Shown: piece after piece, positions 1 through 8,450 of the stretch
Position numbering within the stretch: position 1 is the stretch's first letter
Layout: every line of letters starts with the position of its first letter
Assembly (NCBI RefSeq): GCF_900116555.1
Contig: NZ_FPAT01000001.1
Location: 186,001 to 250,000 of the forward strand
DNA length: 64,000 nt
Direction of reading: 5' to 3'
Source: Actinopolyspora lacussalsi subsp. righensis
GTDB lineage: Bacteria; Actinomycetota; Actinomycetes; Mycobacteriales; Pseudonocardiaceae
Notes under the pieces: model-generated
What the model saw: only the letters and a program-made list of their open reading frames with translations
Told to the model about the DNA's origin: nothing
Database searches by the model: none
Program-made: the position numbers and the translations under genes

Positions 1-411
1 TACCTGCCGCAGCGCCACGAGGTACTCGACGAATCGCTTTCGGCAACGGCCAACGTCGCACGGCTGGCTCCCGGAGCGACGGACAACGAGATCCGGGCCC
101 GGCTGGCACGTTTCCTGTTCAAACAACAGCGCGCGGATCAACCGGTACGCACTCTTTCCGGTGGGGAACGGGTCCGCGCCTCCCTGGCCGCACTGCTGCT
201 GGCGCAACCGGCTCCGCAACTGCTGTTGCTGGACGAACCGACCAACAACCTCGACATGACCAGCACCCGCGAACTGGCCGAGTCGCTCGCGGGCTATGAG
301 GGCGCGCTCGTGGTGGCCAGCCACGACTCGGCGTTCCTGCGTGATCTCGGTATCACCAGGTGGTTGCGGTTGGCGGGCGAACTGACGGATACGGAGCCCG
401 ACCCGCTGTGA
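1..411 (+). CDS. ABC-F family ATPase, C-terminal fragment
   Basis: The gene is cut by the left window edge; 136 residues of the last nucleotide-binding domain remain. Visible are the ABC signature LSGGER, the Walker B block LLLLDEPTNNLD typical of duplicated ABC-F proteins (the NNLD form), and the H-switch SHD. The protein ends shortly after the second ATPase core with a short polar tail and no transmembrane segment. ABC-F proteins are soluble and act on the ribosome, as translation factors or antibiotic-resistance proteins; which role applies here cannot be decided without the missing N-terminal half and interdomain linker. It converges on the flavin oxidoreductase downstream, with a hairpin between them. 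Confidence 0.9.
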   Translation, partial: YLPQRHEVLDESLSATANVARLAPGATDNEIRARLARFLFKQQRADQPVRTLSGGERVRASLAALLLAQPAPQLLLLDEPTNNLDMTSTRELAESLAGYEGALVVASHDSAFLRDLGITRWLRLAGELTDTEPDPL

Positions 412-494
412 TGCCGAGAGGACCGAGTGCGGATCCGGTTCGGGTGGTCAAGGGTTCCTGTCGACTCGCTTCCGGACCGCACTCGCCCGGCGGA

Positions 495-522
495 GCCTCC
501 CGCCCGCCACCGGCGGGAAGGC
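495..522. terminator. Hairpin between convergent genes
   Basis: Arms GCC-TCCCGCC (495-504) and GGCGGGA-A-GGC (512-522) form a 10-bp stem with one bulged A and a 7-nt loop. It lies between the stops of the ABC-F gene and the oxidoreductase and probably terminates both. There is no clear U-tract. Confidence 0.5.
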
Positions 523-556
523 CCGACCTCGGATGAGCTCCCCGAAGGGGTCCCGC

Positions 557-1987
557 TCATTCCGGTGGAATGTTGGAATTCGAGCGGAACAGGTTGTCGG
601 GATCGTATTCGGTCTTGAGCCGCGTCAACCGACGCAGATTCGTCCCGAACGCGGCCCGGCGCACCGACTCGTCGACCTCCGTGTCACCGCTGAAGTTCAG
701 ATAGGTTCCCGTCGCCGCGGGTAGCTCGGCCGCTTCGGCAACGGTGTCCCTCACCCATTCGGTAACCCGAGCGCTGTCCGACGGGTCGAACCAGTTCCCG
801 TCCACGCTGAGCATGTAGTCAGCATGCCGGTCCCCGAAAGCAGTGGCCTCGGCATCGACACGCTTCATGGCACCACCGAGCAGTGGAAGGTGCACCATCG
901 TCCACGGATGCGGCCGTTGCCGCGAACGACGCAGTACCAGTTCGACGACGTCGTCGGTCAGTTCGTCGAGGTATATCGACTTCCAGTAGCTGAGCAACTC
1001 GCCCTTGGGGAAGAACACGTCGAACGAGGACTGCGCGAGGCGGTACGGTGCGGGGCCGCTGAGATCGGCCACCGGCGTACCGAACCGCGCGATCGGGTCG
1101 AGTACCCGCTGCCCGCTCTCCACATCGCCCGCGTACAACGCCGCGAGGATGAGCACGTCCCTGTCGTGCAGCTCCGGAGGCAACGTCGGGTCGGCGGGCA
1201 TGGTCCAGAACAGCGCTCTCGTCGTCACCTCGTCCGGAACCGTGTCCGCCCAGTCCCGCCATCGCCGGAACAGCGCATCGGCATCGCCCGCGTCGTAGAT
1301 CACGGTGGAGTCCATCACCGTGGGGCCCAACGGGTGAGCGTCGAACTCGAAGGCGGTGACGATCCCGAAATTTCCCCCACCACCGCGCAGTCCCCACATC
1401 AGCTCTGGGTAATGCTCGTCGTCGGCGTGCACCACTCGACCGTCGGCGGTGACGAGCTCGACCGCCCGAAGGTTGTCGCAGGTGAGGCCGTACGCACGGT
1501 GCAGCCAACCGATCCCGCCACCGAGGGTGAGCCCTCCCACCCCGGTGGTGGACACGATTCCGCCGGGCACCGCCAGCCCGAACAGCTGCGATTCCCGGTC
1601 GACGTCGCCCCAGGTCGCACCGCCCTGGGCACGCACCACTCCGCGCCGTGGGTCCACCGACACGGCACGCATCCCGGAGAGATCGATCAGCAGACCTCCC
1701 GCGCAACTGCTGTGACCGGCCACACTGTGCCCACCTCCCCGAACCGCGACCAACAACCGACTCCCGCGGGCCAGCTCCACGGCGTCGACGACGTCGGCCG
1801 TTCCGTGACAGCGCAGCACGAGACCGGGCTCACGACGAAACGCACCGTTCTGCACCACGCAGGCCTGCTCGTACTCACTGTCCAGGGGACCGATCACCGA
1901 GCCACGGAAATCGGCCCGGAAGTCACGCAACGTCTCGTCCGAGAGGATGGTCGGTTCCGGTGTGAGTGTTCGCAGTTGTGTGGACAT
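557..1987 (-). CDS. FAD-binding oxidoreductase, BBE-like (bicovalent flavin)
   Basis: A 476-residue VAO/PCMH-fold flavoprotein. The N-terminal FAD domain carries GGGHSVAGHSSC with His87, and GLTCDNL with Cys170; these are the two positions that in berberine-bridge-type oxidases bind FAD covalently through both His and Cys. The C-terminus ends in the BBE domain pattern (YLNFSG, then YDPDNLFRSNSNI). The family oxidises sugars, alkaloids or other secondary metabolites with O2; the substrate here is unknown. ATG 1987 was chosen because GGAGAA lies just upstream and the protein then begins directly before the FAD domain; the frame stays open to 2170 but that part is low-complexity. No signal peptide is seen. 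Confidence 0.88.
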   Translation of the reverse strand: MSTQLRTLTPEPTILSDETLRDFRADFRGSVIGPLDSEYEQACVVQNGAFRREPGLVLRCHGTADVVDAVELARGSRLLVAVRGGGHSVAGHSSCAGGLLIDLSGMRAVSVDPRRGVVRAQGGATWGDVDRESQLFGLAVPGGIVSTTGVGGLTLGGGIGWLHRAYGLTCDNLRAVELVTADGRVVHADDEHYPELMWGLRGGGGNFGIVTAFEFDAHPLGPTVMDSTVIYDAGDADALFRRWRDWADTVPDEVTTRALFWTMPADPTLPPELHDRDVLILAALYAGDVESGQRVLDPIARFGTPVADLSGPAPYRLAQSSFDVFFPKGELLSYWKSIYLDELTDDVVELVLRRSRQRPHPWTMVHLPLLGGAMKRVDAEATAFGDRHADYMLSVDGNWFDPSDSARVTEWVRDTVAEAAELPAATGTYLNFSGDTEVDESVRRAAFGTNLRRLTRLKTEYDPDNLFRSNSNIPPE

Positions 1988-2304
1988 GATTTTCTCCGAC
2001 GATCCCGGCGAATCGATTTCCACGGCTGCCCGCGCGAAGCCACGACCGCTTGGCGGTCCTCGATCCGGTCGTACTCCGACTCCGCCGCACGCGTGCGCCG
2101 CGTCCTGCCGTCGCCAGTCTGCGCTCACCGCCGGTACGGCCGATACGGACGAATGACACTTGGGAGTCATCGCCGAACGGCCCGCTCGCCTTCCGAGCGA
2201 GACGTGTGCGTCGGCGTCTCGCCGCGTTGGGCGGGCTCCTCAGCGGCTCCGAACTCACGTATGCTGCGCACTCGCGATTGCAACCGCCGTCCGAGCGAGG
2301 TTCG

Positions 2305-2529
2305 ATGAATTCCCGAAGGTTGACCTTCGTGCTCGTGCGTACCGGAGTCTTCCTGGTCGTCGGGCTGGTGCTGTTCACCGTCATCGGTTGGTCACCCTTC
2401 GCGGCTACCGCGGTGGTTCTGATCGCCGCGGCGATGGCGGTACAGCTCGGCGGCGTAGTGTGGCTGCGCCGCACCGAACGGGCGCCGGCCGAGCGGGCGG
2501 AAAGCCACCGCACCGGATCGAACGACTGA
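2305..2529 (+). CDS. Small two-helix membrane protein (DUF4229-like)
   Basis: A 74-residue protein with two hydrophobic segments (about residues 8-28 and 32-53), an Arg-rich N-terminus and a charged C-terminal tail, so a small integral membrane hairpin. Size and layout resemble the DUF4229 group of actinobacterial membrane proteins, but I see no decisive motif. ATG 2305 follows GAGCGAGG. It is transcribed away from the oxidoreductase gene and followed about 150 nt later by a small terminator hairpin, so it is probably monocistronic. Function unknown. Confidence 0.6.
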   Translation: MNSRRLTFVLVRTGVFLVVGLVLFTVIGWSPFAATAVVLIAAAMAVQLGGVVWLRRTERAPAERAESHRTGSND

Positions 2530-2888
2530 TTCCGCCACACCTCTACCGCGGCAGTGCTCGTTCGTGGGCCTGAAAGCCGCGGGGTCGTGCCCGCTCGGCG
2601 GATACCGGCGGCATCCAGGCGGGTGGACCAGCCCCTGCCCGCACGGATCCACCGGGGTCGCGACTCCCTAACACCACCCCTCGGCAGGGGTTTTCCCACC
2701 GGGGTTACGCCCGGAATATCGGCTTTGCGACACTTGCGGGTCGCGGCTCGAACAACGGACTTCTTCCCCGGACAGCAAGCATCTCTTCCGCTGACGGGCA
2801 ACACATGACGTTCGGGAACGCGCGGCGGCCGAGGCCGATACACCCGGAAATTGGCCCTTACACCTTCGAATACGAACACAGGTAGGTC
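2530..2888 (+). other. Intergenic region with terminator and palindrome
   Basis: No gene is seen. A compact terminator lies at 2676-2694: ACCCCT, loop CGGC, AGGGGT, then TTT. It probably ends the transcript of the small membrane protein. Further on, CGTTC-GG-GAACG (2809-2820) is a perfect 12-bp inverted repeat about 70 bp before the FNT gene and could be an operator. Confidence 0.45.
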
Positions 2889-3719
2889 GTGGTTACCAAG
2901 CAGATTGAGCAGCCTAGTCACGTAGTCACCCCCCACGCGCCGGAAAGTCGACAACGACCGCGCGAGAACGAGGTGGACCGTGCCATCGATCGGATCATCG
3001 AGAAGGGGCGTCCCCGTCTCTACCGAACGTGGCCGCAGTTGTTGGCGACCGCCCTGGTCGCCGGTGTGGAAGTGGCACTGGGCGTGCTCGCTCTGCTGAC
3101 CGTGTACCAGACCACCGGGAGTCCGCTGCTGGCGGGCATGGCGTTCTCGGTCGCGCTGATCGCGCTGCTGCTCGGCCACGCCGAACTGTTCACCGAGGGC
3201 TTTCTCGTCCCCATCGTGGTGGTGGCGGCTCGCCAGGCCACCTGGCGACGACTGGCACGCTTCTGGGGCGGCACCCTGGCCGGCAATCTGCTCGGCGGAT
3301 GGGCGCTGATGTTCGTGGTGATCACCGCGTTTCCCGGTCTGCACACCACGGCCGTGGAGATGGGTGGCAAGTTCGCCAACGCCGCGCTGTCACCGCAGAA
3401 TCTGTGTCTGGCGGTGCTGGCCGGTAGTGCGATCACGCTGATGACCAGGATGCACAACGGCACCGACAACGACATGGCGAAACTCACCGCCAGCGCCGTA
3501 ACCGGATTCCTGATCGTCGGAACAGGTATGCACCACTCGATACTGGATTCGCTGCTGATATTCGGCGGAATCCACGCCGGGGCCGACTACGGTTACCTGG
3601 AATGGATCACGTGGTTCAGCTGGACCCTGCTGGGCAACATCATCGGTGGAGTCGGCATCACAACGGCGCTGCGACTGATCCGGGGCTATGCCCGAATCCG
3701 GGAGTGGCGACACGCGTGA
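2889..3719 (+). CDS. Formate/nitrite transporter (FNT) family channel
   Basis: A 276-residue protein with six to seven hydrophobic segments after a charged, cytoplasmic N-terminus of about 50 residues. The overall pattern, with GHAELFTEGFLVP in the first half and GTGMHHSILDSLLIFGG in the second, fits the FNT family and most resembles the YfdC-like branch rather than FocA/NirC proper. FNT proteins are pentameric channels for small monovalent anions such as formate, nitrite or hydrosulfide; the ion here is not predictable. GTG 2889 is preceded at short distance by AGGTAGG. No formate or nitrite enzymes are nearby. Two hairpins follow the stop. Confidence 0.8.
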   Translation: MVTKQIEQPSHVVTPHAPESRQRPRENEVDRAIDRIIEKGRPRLYRTWPQLLATALVAGVEVALGVLALLTVYQTTGSPLLAGMAFSVALIALLLGHAELFTEGFLVPIVVVAARQATWRRLARFWGGTLAGNLLGGWALMFVVITAFPGLHTTAVEMGGKFANAALSPQNLCLAVLAGSAITLMTRMHNGTDNDMAKLTASAVTGFLIVGTGMHHSILDSLLIFGGIHAGADYGYLEWITWFSWTLLGNIIGGVGITTALRLIRGYARIREWRHA

Positions 3720-3724
3720 CAGGT

Positions 3725-3744
3725 CCGTCCCCGAGCGGGGACGG
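3725..3744 (+). terminator. Terminator hairpin after the FNT gene
   Basis: A perfect 8-bp stem CCGTCCCC / GGGGACGG with loop GAGC lies 6 nt after the stop codon. Confidence 0.6.
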
Positions 3745-3795
3745 TGACCGACCGTCCGAGCGAACGTTTCCGAAACCGGCGGTCGGAAAGCACAT

Positions 3796-3831
3796 GCGGG
3801 CGGCGAAACGACAACCGGTTTCGCCGCCCGC
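3796..3831. terminator. Strong bidirectional terminator
   Basis: A perfect 14-bp inverted repeat, GCGGGCGGCGAAAC (3796-3809) and GTTTCGCCGCCCGC (3818-3831), with an 8-nt loop. It sits between the converging FNT and reductase-like genes; the AAAC/GTTT ends give a short U-run on either strand. Confidence 0.75.
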
Positions 3832-3832
3832 A

Positions 3833-3872
3833 TCCACTCCGTCAGCTCTGGCTCCACTCCGTCAGCTCTGGC
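3833..3872. repeat. Exact 20-bp tandem duplication
   Basis: The 20-bp unit TCCACTCCGTCAGCTCTGGC occurs twice in direct succession (3833-3852, 3853-3872). The second copy contains the stop codon of the minus-strand reductase-like gene, so the duplication added a copy of the last codons just after the stop without changing the protein. Confidence 0.9.
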
Positions 3873-4749
3873 GGGGCGACCAGTAGTCCAGCATCTCCGC
3901 GAAGGTCTCGAAAGCGGGCTTGGAGTTACCGTAGGGCGCCTCCAGGTGAATGCTCAGCGGGAAGCCGAGGTCACGCACCCCGTCCACGACCCGCTTGTAC
4001 AGGTCCACGAGTTGACGCTTGCGTTCCTCGAAGGACTTCTCCGCCAGTCTGGCGACGAACTCCTGTTCCTGTTCCACAACCGGATTGCCCGGATCCTGGA
4101 TGAGCCAGTCGATGAGCTTGGCCTTGCTCTCGGCGCCCGGCACGAAACCGAACGAGAGCAGGATCTCCGGGCGGTGAGGTGTCTGCTGCGCGAACTCCTT
4201 GAGGAAGCCGACGATGGCATCCGAGTACAGCAGCTGGGTCATGCCGTAGGTGGCGCCCCGCTCACACTTGAAGTTGAACCGGCCGTGCTCCCCCTCACGG
4301 GTGGGAATGAGAATGACGCCCCGGTTGGGGACGGTTCCCTTGAACTCGGCCAACGCATCGGTAGGAGCCATACCCGGCCCCTCACCGTCGCTCATGTTTC
4401 GCGGCACACCGACGAAGGCGATGCCTTCCATACCGGCGCTGCGAAGATCACCGATACGGTCGGTCAGTTGCTGCTTGTCGTGGAATGCCGTGACCTGGGT
4501 ACACAGCCCCTTCACATCGCCGATCTCGGGACGAACGGCATGCCAGAAATCGAGCGTGTCCATCTTCTGCTTGATCTCGACCGGACGATCGTCGTCCTCG
4601 GCGATCAAGCCGGGGATCATCAGGTGCTGGATGCGGTCCCCGAGCCCGGACGTGCGGCAGCTCTCGGCCACCTTGCGGCCTTCCTCAACTGCGCTCTCCA
4701 CACCGCCGTCCTGATCGGGCGGCACCAGTTCGAGTGCGATCGTTTCCAT
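3862..4749 (-). CDS. Methylenetetrahydrofolate reductase-like protein
   Basis: A 295-residue TIM-barrel-type protein that I place in the divergent actinobacterial MTHFR group, on the general sequence pattern (FVGVPRNMSDGEG, GRFNFKCERGATYGMTQLLY, LLSFGFVPGAESKAKLIDWL). True MetF enzymes are flavoproteins of about 295 residues that reduce 5,10-methylene- to 5-methyl-tetrahydrofolate for methionine synthesis; length and fold order fit, but no single catalytic residue can be assigned by eye. The MetE-core protein at 19266 would be a plausible consumer of its product. The promoter side (4750-4925) carries strong palindromes, suggesting dedicated control. No partner gene is in the operon. Confidence 0.6.
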   Translation of the reverse strand: METIALELVPPDQDGGVESAVEEGRKVAESCRTSGLGDRIQHLMIPGLIAEDDDRPVEIKQKMDTLDFWHAVRPEIGDVKGLCTQVTAFHDKQQLTDRIGDLRSAGMEGIAFVGVPRNMSDGEGPGMAPTDALAEFKGTVPNRGVILIPTREGEHGRFNFKCERGATYGMTQLLYSDAIVGFLKEFAQQTPHRPEILLSFGFVPGAESKAKLIDWLIQDPGNPVVEQEQEFVARLAEKSFEERKRQLVDLYKRVVDGVRDLGFPLSIHLEAPYGNSKPAFETFAEMLDYWSPRQS

Positions 4750-5274
4750 GTCGGCCTCAGGTTTTCCTTCTGTCGACGTCGGTCACGGCGGATCGCGGCT
4801 GCCGATGGCGGCAAGCCCGCACCACCGCGAGCACGATTCGTGCCACGAGCGAACAACGTACGGCCGTCAATCATCGGTAAATACCTCCGGACAGAGTAGT
4901 GCCGCTACTCCGAACGGAGTAGTGAAGGGTGTTCCAGAGACGAGCATATTCAACGAATCAGCAGGTCAACCGGCATAGCGGAGGCCGGCTACCACCGGGG
5001 TTGCGCCATCCCGGTGACATCTGTCGCATCGAGCGGGGGACACGAAACGGCCCTGGTCTCCGGTTCGCCACTTCGCGAGGGGAAACAGGACCGACCGGAC
5101 AGGCGGAAACACCACCGGAGCCGATCGCGAGCACATCCCCGCGACCCGCCCGACGGCCGCTTTCGAGACCGGGATATGAAGTCGAACACATCGAAGGGTC
5201 CCCGCACTCGTGCCACTTCCGCCGCGGGGGTTGACTCGGCGCACCGAGCATGCCCGAAACGATCGAGGGAACAC
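4750..5274. promoter_or_regulatory. Divergent promoter region with palindrome cluster
   Basis: No gene is seen in this 525-bp stretch between the reductase-like gene (minus) and the TauE gene (plus). It holds GGTA-AA-TACC (4876-4885) and the perfect repeat CTACTCCG-AA-CGGAGTAG (4905-4922), itself preceded by GAGTAG (4894-4899), so three GAGTAG half-sites occur within 30 bp. They lie 130-175 bp upstream of the minus-strand start and look like a multi-site operator. The regulator is unknown. Confidence 0.5.
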
Positions 5275-5991
5275 TTGAGCATCTGGATGCTGCTACTGGC
5301 GGGGACGATCGTGCTTGGCGGAGCGGTCGTGCAGGGAGCGGTGGGGTTCGGCATGAACCTGATCGCCGCACCGCTGCTGGCCATCGCCCACCCGGCTCTG
5401 GTGCCGGTCCCGTTGTTGCTGACCGCCTCCGCCTTCGCGATCCTCCCCCTCCTCCGCGAAAGAGGCCGGGCCGACTGGCGCGGGGTCCGGTGGGGGCTGC
5501 TCGGCAGAGTGCCCGGAACCGTGCTCGGGGTCACCGCGCTGGCGCTGCTGCCGAATCGGTGGCTGGCGGTACTGATCGGCCTGGTGGTGCTGGTCTCCGT
5601 GGTGCTGTCCCTGGTCTCGTGGCGCCCCAGACCGGTGCCGGGAACGCTCTTCACCGCCGGAATGTTCAGCGGCGTCTTCGGAACCGCCGCCGCGATCGGC
5701 GGCCCACCGATCGCACTGGTGTACCAGCACAACGCGGGGCCGACGGTACGTACCACGCTCAGCGCCTACTTCGCGCTGGGATCGGTGCTGTCCCTGATCG
5801 CGCTGGTCGCCTCCGGACAGGTACACGGGGAACAGCTGCTGGCGGCCGGCGTGCTGTTCCCGTTCGCGCTGCTGGGATTCGTACTTTCGGGTCCGCTGCG
5901 CCGGATACTCGACAACGGGCGCACGCGTCCGGTGCTGCTCGCGGTGGCGAGTCTGAGCGCGGCCGTGCTGCTCGGCAAGGCACTGTTCTGA
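5275..5991 (+). CDS. TauE/SafE family membrane exporter
   Basis: A 238-residue, almost wholly hydrophobic protein with about eight transmembrane segments in two related halves. Each half has the family pattern of a Gly-rich first helix: GGAVVQGAVGFGMNLIAAPLL near residue 15 and GMFSGVFGTAAAIGGPPIAL near residue 125. TauE/SafE proteins move sulfite, sulfoacetate or related organosulfur anions, mostly outward. TTG 5275 is preferred because GAGGGA stands 5 nt upstream; an ATG four codons later (5287) is the alternative. The macro-domain gene follows after 69 bp on the same strand. A sulfate-transporter-family gene lies 1 kb downstream, but no sulfur enzymes are near. Confidence 0.8.
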   Translation: MSIWMLLLAGTIVLGGAVVQGAVGFGMNLIAAPLLAIAHPALVPVPLLLTASAFAILPLLRERGRADWRGVRWGLLGRVPGTVLGVTALALLPNRWLAVLIGLVVLVSVVLSLVSWRPRPVPGTLFTAGMFSGVFGTAAAIGGPPIALVYQHNAGPTVRTTLSAYFALGSVLSLIALVASGQVHGEQLLAAGVLFPFALLGFVLSGPLRRILDNGRTRPVLLAVASLSAAVLLGKALF

Positions 5992-6060
5992 GTCCATCGC
6001 ATGCGGCTCGTCGAACGCGCCCGCTGGTGGAACAGCCGGTACGGAGCCGAGAATACGACC

Positions 6061-6573
6061 ATGCGCATCACGGCGACACAGGGCGACATCACCGAACAGC
6101 GGGTGGACGCCGTGGTCAACGCGGCCAACTCCTCGCTCCTGGGCGGAGGCGGCGTCGACGGTGCGATCCATCGACGCGGCGGCCGGGAAATACTGGAGGC
6201 CTGTAAGCAGCTGCGTGCCTCCGAGCACACCGACGGACTGCCGGTGGGGCACGCCGTGGCCACCACGGCGGGTGAACTCCCCGCACGATGGGTGATACAC
6301 ACCGTCGGCCCGACCTACTCGGCCTCGTGGGACCGCTCGGACCTGCTGGCTTCGTGCTACCTGGAATCGTTGCGGGTCGCCGATTCGCTGCCCGCCACCA
6401 GCGTCGCCTTTCCCGCCGTGTCCACGGGCGTGTACCGCTACCCGGTCGACCAGGCGGCACGCGTGGCGATCCGGGCCGTGCGCGAGGCTGACACCGGTGT
6501 GGAACTCGTGCGGTTCGTACTTTTCGACGAACAGACCTACCGGACCTTCGCAACCGAGCTCGGCCAACACTGA
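6061..6573 (+). CDS. Macro domain protein (ADP-ribose processing)
   Basis: A 170-residue single macro domain. It shows the adenosine/ribose-binding loop AVVNAANSSLLGGGGVDGAIH (residues about 17-37) and the distal phosphate loop FPAVSTGVYRYP. These are characteristic of the MacroD-type O-acetyl-ADP-ribose deacetylases and mono-ADP-ribosyl hydrolases; the Asn-Asn-(Gly)4-Asp arrangement for catalysis is intact. It acts in the cytoplasm. ATG 6061 is chosen since it starts exactly at the domain (MRITATQGDI). It follows TauE closely enough to share its transcript. No ADP-ribosyltransferase is visible in the window, so the source of its substrate is unknown. Confidence 0.9.
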   Translation: MRITATQGDITEQRVDAVVNAANSSLLGGGGVDGAIHRRGGREILEACKQLRASEHTDGLPVGHAVATTAGELPARWVIHTVGPTYSASWDRSDLLASCYLESLRVADSLPATSVAFPAVSTGVYRYPVDQAARVAIRAVREADTGVELVRFVLFDEQTYRTFATELGQH

Positions 6574-6953
6574 CCGACACGGCGACGTGTTTCCGGGAGT
6601 CGTTGCCGGGTCTCACACCTTGAGGCGAGATCAACGACGAACTACTGAACGCGTTGGCGCGTTCCGAGAACGCCCGCCACAATCCGGGCTGCCGCGTCGA
6701 ACTGGCGAGGACCGGTGCACACGTGGCTTCGGAACCGGACACGCTGCACAGCTCGGGTACTGGTTCGGAGTCTGCACTCCCTTCGGACTGCCGGGGTGAC
6801 GAGGATCTCCGTGGATCACACACCGGCATATGTCACACTCCGGCCATCATTGCCGTTACGTAACGGTAGGGTTCGTTGTGATCGCGTGAGCCCCACAGGT
6901 GTGGCTCCGCTCCGATCGGTCTTCCACCCGCGGTTCTCCTCGTACGAAAGAAG
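6574..6953 (+). promoter_or_regulatory. Promoter region of the SulP gene with 14-bp palindrome
   Basis: No gene is seen in these 380 bp. The perfect 14-bp palindrome CCGTTACGTAACGG (6853-6866) lies 88 bp before the SulP start, a typical place for an operator of a dimeric regulator. GAGCC-N10-GGCTC follows (6887-6906) and could fold in the 5' leader. Confidence 0.5.
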
Positions 6954-8450
6954 ATGATGTCGTTTCCTGCCGTGTTACGTGACCGGATGTCTCGCCCGGA
7001 CTGGTTGTCGCCACGGGTGCTGCGGACCGAGGTGTTGGCCGGTCTCGTGGTGGCGTTGGCGCTGATTCCGGAGGCCATCTCGTTCTCCATCATCGCCGGC
7101 GTCGATCCCCGGGTCGGGCTGTTCGCCTCGTTCATCATGGCGGTGACGATCTCGCTGGCCGGCGGGCGGCGCGCCATGATCTCGGCGGCGACCGGGGCTA
7201 TCGCGCTGGTGTTGGCACCGGTGGCACGGCAGTACGGAGTGGATTACCTGGTGGCCACCGTGATCCTGGGCGGCGTGTTCCAGGCTGTGCTGGGGATGCT
7301 CGGGGTGGCGCGGTTGATGCGGTTCCTGCCCCGAAGCGTGATGGTCGGATTCGTCAACGCGTTGGCGATTCTGATCTTCACCGCCCAATTGCCGTACCTG
7401 ACCGGTGTTCCCTGGAGCGTTTACGCGCTCGTGGCGGTGGGACTGGCAGTCATGATCGGGCTACCGAGGCTGACCACCGCCATTCCCGCACCGCTGGTGG
7501 CCATCGTCGCGCTGACCGTGTTCACCGTGGCGGCGGGGATCGCCGTACCCACCGTCGGTGACCAGGGTGAACTCCCCAGCAGTCTGCCCGTTCCCGGCCT
7601 GCCGTCGGTCCCCGCCACTTTCGAAACGCTGCGAATCATCGCACCGTACGCGATCGCCATGGCCCTGGTCGGGCTGATGGAGTCGTTGATGACCGCCAAG
7701 CTGGTCGACGACATCACCGACGAGCACTCGGACAAGACCCGCGAGTCCTGGGGACAGGGGCTCGCCAACGTCGTCACCGGTTTCTTCGGTGGCATGGGTG
7801 GCTGCGCGATGATCGGCCAAACCATGATCAACGTGAAATCCAGCGGCGCGAGGACCCGGTTGTCCACCTTCCTGGCCGGAGTGTTCCTGCTGATCCTGGT
7901 CGTGGCGCTGGGACCGGTGGTGGCCCTGATCCCCATGGCGGCTCTGGTCGGGGTCATGATCATGGTTTCGGTGGGCACGTTCGACTGGCACAGCGTTCAC
8001 CCGAGAACACTGCGCATGATGCCCAAGAGCGAGACGGCCGTGATGCTGGCGACCGTGGCCGTCACGGTCGCCACCCACAACCTCGCGATCGGTGTAGTGG
8101 TTGGCGTCGTCGTGGCCACGGTGTTGTTCGCACAGCGCGTGGCGCATCTGGTCAACATCGACAGCGTGCTCGATCCGGAGGGCGGGACCAAGATCTACCG
8201 GGTCACCGGACAGCTGTTCTTCGCCTCCAGCAACGACCTGGTATTCCAGTTCGACTACGCGGGTGATCCCGGCAACGTGATCATCGACCTCTCCGGAGCC
8301 AACATCTGGGACGCCTCCACCGTGGCCGCGCTCGACGCCGTCGAAACGAAGTACCGGCAACGCGGGAGCACGGTATCGATCACCGGTATGAACGAGTCCA
8401 GCAAGCGGCGGCACGCCGCGCTGGCGGGCAGGCTGGGTGGCGAGCACTGA
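6954..8450 (+). CDS. SulP family anion transporter with STAS domain
   Basis: A 498-residue secondary transporter. Residues 1-390 hold the SulP core of about 12-14 membrane segments, beginning with the conserved LAGLVVALALIPEAISFSIIAG; the middle shows GLMESLMTAKLVDDIT and GFFGGMGGCAMIGQTMINVKS, both family signatures. Residues about 410-495 form a cytoplasmic STAS domain. SulP proteins import sulfate, bicarbonate or dicarboxylates, usually with Na+ or H+; the E-S-L-M pattern is shared by BicA-like bicarbonate and by sulfate carriers, so the ion stays open. ATG 6954 (or 6957) follows GAAAGAAG. It is monocistronic, with an inverted repeat after the stop. Confidence 0.88.
   Translation: MMSFPAVLRDRMSRPDWLSPRVLRTEVLAGLVVALALIPEAISFSIIAGVDPRVGLFASFIMAVTISLAGGRRAMISAATGAIALVLAPVARQYGVDYLVATVILGGVFQAVLGMLGVARLMRFLPRSVMVGFVNALAILIFTAQLPYLTGVPWSVYALVAVGLAVMIGLPRLTTAIPAPLVAIVALTVFTVAAGIAVPTVGDQGELPSSLPVPGLPSVPATFETLRIIAPYAIAMALVGLMESLMTAKLVDDITDEHSDKTRESWGQGLANVVTGFFGGMGGCAMIGQTMINVKSSGARTRLSTFLAGVFLLILVVALGPVVALIPMAALVGVMIMVSVGTFDWHSVHPRTLRMMPKSETAVMLATVAVTVATHNLAIGVVVGVVVATVLFAQRVAHLVNIDSVLDPEGGTKIYRVTGQLFFASSNDLVFQFDYAGDPGNVIIDLSGANIWDASTVAALDAVETKYRQRGSTVSITGMNESSKRRHAALAGRLGGEH

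Noticed and set aside
557-2170. Longer form of the flavin oxidoreductase
   Set aside because: The extra 61 residues are low-complexity and unlike the family; a good GGAGAA lies before ATG 1987.
1923-3344. Long minus-strand frame across the FNT gene
   Set aside because: The predicted protein is rich in Arg/Gly/Ser with no domain and runs opposite a clear transporter; it is a shadow of high G+C third positions.
5293-6570. 425-codon minus-strand frame opposite TauE and macro genes
   Set aside because: Gln/His/Arg-rich nonsense composition, opposite two recognised genes.
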